Source: Anaerolineales bacterium (GTDB lineage Bacteria; Chloroflexota; Anaerolineae; Anaerolineales; UBA6663). From it: a stretch of 8,542 nucleotides of DNA. Each line of letters opens with the position of its first letter. Position 1 is the first letter of the stretch. Of this stretch, positions 5,998-8,542 are shown piece after piece. The DNA lies in the NCBI GenBank assembly GCA_016789165.1, contig JAEURL010000053.1, positions 1-8,542 of the forward strand, read 5' to 3'. Both the position numbers and the translations under genes were made by a program. The notes below the pieces were generated by a model, which saw only the letters and a program-made list of their open reading frames with translations, searched no databases and had not been told where the DNA came from.

Positions 5998-8542
5998 GCC
6001 CGTCCGCCCCAGCCCGGATGCCTTGCTGGCGCACGCCCAGGCCGAGGCCCGCCGTCAGGCCCGCGGCCGGTTGAAGATCTTCCTGGGCTATGCCGCCGGG
6101 GTCGGCAAGACCTACGCCATGCTGGAGGCGGCGCGCCAGCGCCAAGCGGAGGGCCTGGACGTGGTCGTCGCCTATGTGGAGACGCACGGGCGGGCGGACA
6201 CCGAGGCGCTGCTGGCCGGCCTGGAACTCGTGCCGCGCCGCCAGGTGGACTATCGCGGCGCGCGGCTGCCGGAGCTGGACCTGGACGCCGTCCTGGCCCG
6301 CCGGCCGCAGCTGGCGCTGGTGGACGAACTGGCCCATACCAACGCGCCCGGCTCCCGCCACCCCAAGCGCTACCAGGACGTGGAGGAGCTGCTGGCGGCC
6401 GGCCTCAACGTCTACACCACCCTCAACATCCAGCACCTGGACAGCCTCAACGACGTCGTCGCCCAGATCACGGGGGTGGTGGTCCGCGAGACGGTGCCGG
6501 ACCGCGTGCTGGACGAGGCCGGCGAGATCGAGCTGGTGGACCTGCCGCCGGGCGAGCTGATCCAGCGCCTGAAGGAGGGCAAGGTCTACGTCCCGGACCA
6601 GGCGGCCCGGGCGATCCAGAAGTTTTTCCGCCAAGGCAACCTGACCGCCCTGCGCGAGATGGCCCTGCGGCGCGCCGCCGAGCGCGTGGACGACCAGATG
6701 CGCGCCTACATGCAGACGCGGGCCATCCCCGGCCCGTGGTCGGCCAGCGAGCGCCTGCTGGTGTGCGTCGGCCCCGGCCGGCTGAGCGAACGCCTGGTGC
6801 GCGCGGCGCGCCGGCTGGCGGACGAGCTTAACGCCGAGTGGTTCGCCGCCCATGTGGAGCTGCCGGCCGGCCTGGAGGCCGCCGAGCGCGAGGGGGTGGC
6901 GCGGGTGCTGCTGCTGGCCGAGGAGTTGGGCGCCCGCTCGGTCACGCTGCCCGGCCGCGACGTGGCGGAGGCCGCCCTGGCCTATGCCCGCCAGCACAAC
7001 GTCACCAATATCATCGTCGGGCAGCCGCTCCGGCCGCGCTGGCAGGAATGGCTGTTCGGCTCGGTGGTAGATCGGCTCATCCGGCGCAGCGGGCCAATTG
7101 ATGTCTACGTGATCAGCGGCCAGGCCCAGCCGGGGGCGCAAGCCCGGCGGGAATGGTGGCCGCACGCCCCCTTTGCGCGGTACGGGCAGAGCCTGGGCCT
7201 GGTGGCGCTGGCCACGCTCGTGGGCTTCGGGCTTGATCCGGGGCTCAGCGGGCAAAAGTGGGCCTTGGCGCAACAGGTGCTGGCCGCCGGCCATCGGCCG
7301 GCCGACTTCACGTTCACCGAGCCGGCCCTCGAGCCCACCAACCTGGTCATGGTCTACCTGGCCGCCGTGGTCATCGCCGCCCTGTCGCTCGGCCGCGGCC
7401 CCGCCCTCCTGGCGTCGGGCTTGAGCGTGCTGGCCTTCGACTACTTCTTCGTCCCGCCCTATCTCACCTTCGCGGTCTCCGATACCCAGTACGTGCTGAC
7501 CTTTGTGGCCTTCTTCACCGTCGGACTGACCATCAGCACGCTGGCGGCCCGCACGCGCGAGCAGGCCGAGGCGGCCGGGCGGCGCGCGGCCGAGACCGCC
7601 GAGTTATTGGACCTGAGCCGCGACCTGGCGGCGGCGGCCTCGCCGGACGCCATCGCCCTGACCAGCCTCGCGCACGTCCAGCAAACCTTCGGGCGCGAGG
7701 CCATCATCCTGCTGGCCAACGGCGACCGCCTGGAGCCGCATTCCGCCGCGGCCGGCTTTCAAATGGACGAGAACGAGATGGCGGTGGCCGACTGGGTCTA
7801 CCGCAACGGCGAACCGGCCGGCCGCAACACCCAGACCCTCACCGCCGCCCGCCTGCGCTATTTGCCGCTCAAGACGGCCCGCGGCCGGCTGGGGGTGCTG
7901 GGCGTGAAGGGGCCGGAGGACGGCCGGCACCTGACCCCGGAACAGCGCCGCCTGATGGAGGCCTTCGCCAGCCAGGCCGCGCAGGCCTTCGAGCGGGCCA
8001 GCCTCGCGGAGGCCGCCCGCCAGGCCGCGATGCTGCAGGCCACCGAGAAGCTCCAGACCGCCCTGCTCAACTCCATCTCGCACGATCTGCGCACGCCGCT
8101 GGTGTCGATCACGGGCGCGCTGAGCACGCTGCAGGAGGCGGGCCTGGCCTTGGACGAGGCCGCCCGGCGCGCGCTGGTGGACAACGCCCGCGACGAGGCG
8201 GAGCGCCTTAATCGGCTGGTGGGCAACCTGCTGGAGATGACGCGCCTGGAATCCGGGGCGCTGCGCCTGCGCCGTGAGCCGGCCGATATCCAGGACCTGA
8301 TCGGCGCCGCGCTGGACCAGCTCGGCCCGCGCGCCGCCAGCCGGCCGATGACGGTGACGGTGCCGGCCGGCCTGCCGCTGGCGCCGCTGGATTTTGTGGT
8401 CATGGTCCAGGTGCTCGTCAACCTGCTGGACAACGCCCTGAAGTATTCGCCGCCGGAGGCGCCGGTGGAGGTGCGGGCCTCGGCCGCGGCCGACAGCCTG
8501 CTGATCGAAGTGGCCGACCGCGGCGTCGGCCTGCCCCCGGAC
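5990..8542 (+). CDS. kdpD: KdpD, K+/turgor-responsive sensor histidine kinase (3' partial)
   Basis: Membrane sensor kinase that activates KdpE and so the kdp operon when K+ or turgor is low. The frame is open from GTG 5990 to the window end, 851 codons (E. coli KdpD has 894). In order: the N-terminal SEPVRPSPDALL, like the E. coli start; the KdpD domain with Walker A GYAAGVGKT (33-41), VETHGR, Walker B VDELAH (Asp112) and PGSRHPKRYQDVEELL; a Usp-like domain (about 254-375); four membrane segments (about 399-417, 451-467, 470-487, 501-520); a GAF-like domain (about 540-660); the H box SISHDLRTP with His698; and the N box NLLDNALKYS with Asn811 and Asn815. The G1 box DRGVGLPP begins at Asp843, and the rest of the ATPase domain lies beyond the window. 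The GTG lies in GTGTCTGA, overlapping the transporter stop by eight bases, with a weak GGCGG upstream; a GTG at 5984 is an alternative start. Coupled translation is inferred. No frameshift is seen. Confidence 0.97.
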   Translation, partial: MSEPVRPSPDALLAHAQAEARRQARGRLKIFLGYAAGVGKTYAMLEAARQRQAEGLDVVVAYVETHGRADTEALLAGLELVPRRQVDYRGARLPELDLDAVLARRPQLALVDELAHTNAPGSRHPKRYQDVEELLAAGLNVYTTLNIQHLDSLNDVVAQITGVVVRETVPDRVLDEAGEIELVDLPPGELIQRLKEGKVYVPDQAARAIQKFFRQGNLTALREMALRRAAERVDDQMRAYMQTRAIPGPWSASERLLVCVGPGRLSERLVRAARRLADELNAEWFAAHVELPAGLEAAEREGVARVLLLAEELGARSVTLPGRDVAEAALAYARQHNVTNIIVGQPLRPRWQEWLFGSVVDRLIRRSGPIDVYVISGQAQPGAQARREWWPHAPFARYGQSLGLVALATLVGFGLDPGLSGQKWALAQQVLAAGHRPADFTFTEPALEPTNLVMVYLAAVVIAALSLGRGPALLASGLSVLAFDYFFVPPYLTFAVSDTQYVLTFVAFFTVGLTISTLAARTREQAEAAGRRAAETAELLDLSRDLAAAASPDAIALTSLAHVQQTFGREAIILLANGDRLEPHSAAAGFQMDENEMAVADWVYRNGEPAGRNTQTLTAARLRYLPLKTARGRLGVLGVKGPEDGRHLTPEQRRLMEAFASQAAQAFERASLAEAARQAAMLQATEKLQTALLNSISHDLRTPLVSITGALSTLQEAGLALDEAARRALVDNARDEAERLNRLVGNLLEMTRLESGALRLRREPADIQDLIGAALDQLGPRAASRPMTVTVPAGLPLAPLDFVVMVQVLVNLLDNALKYSPPEAPVEVRASAAADSLLIEVADRGVGLPPD

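Noticed and set aside
3949..7294. Minus-strand open frames opposite the transporter and kdpD (3949-5145, 5284-5922, 5933-7294)
   Set aside because: Composition-driven shadows; the plus-strand genes show continuous family motifs across the same DNA.
4818..8211. Alternative plus-strand frames (4818-5918, 6090-6560, 7258-8211)
   Set aside because: Arg/Pro/Gly-rich translations lying within the transporter and kdpD frames, with no motif of their own.
1..8542. Very frequent GCCGGC/GGCCGG words across the window
   Set aside because: Explained by Ala-Gly and Pro-Ala codon pairs with G/C third positions within real genes; not arranged as a spaced repeat array.

Overview
The window is a GC-rich stretch (roughly 70% by eye, not computed). 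Five plus-strand genes cover it almost wall to wall, in the order kdpA (5' end missing), kdpB, kdpC, a KimA-like APC/KUP-type transporter, kdpD (3' end missing). It is one potassium-uptake operon, and the longest non-coding stretch is 58 bases. I see no RNA genes, mobile elements, CRISPR arrays or strong terminators. The strong G/C third-position bias and heavy use of Ala-Gly codons (GCC-GGC) fit a high-GC free-living bacterium. Chloroflexota is my guess from the gene arrangement and protein style, but this is low-confidence inference, and Actinomycetota or another high-GC phylum is possible.

Layout: 1-1245 encodes the last 414 residues of KdpA, the K+-selective channel-like subunit, with three of its four selectivity-filter repeats visible. 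Bases 1247-3343 encode full-length KdpB, the P-type ATPase subunit, with all catalytic motifs intact; it starts one base after the kdpA stop. Bases 3387-3977 encode full-length KdpC, preceded by the only strong Shine-Dalgarno sequence in the window. A 58-base spacer with a GC-rich hairpin follows. Bases 4036-5997 encode a 653-residue transporter with 12 probable membrane segments and a C-terminal cytoplasmic domain, closely resembling Bacillus KimA (formerly YdaO). Bases 5990-8542 encode KdpD, the turgor/K+-responsive sensor kinase. Its GTG start overlaps the end of the transporter gene by 8 bases, and the gene runs off the window inside the ATPase domain, at the G1 box.

How they work together: KdpA, KdpB and KdpC form the high-affinity ATP-driven K+ pump, and KdpD senses K+ limitation and would phosphorylate a KdpE regulator, probably encoded just downstream. 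The point of interest is the second, non-ATP-driven transporter inserted between the pump genes and their sensor. It retains several K+-site residues of KimA but differs at three positions, so it may be a K+/H+ symporter co-expressed with the pump or a relative with changed ion handling.
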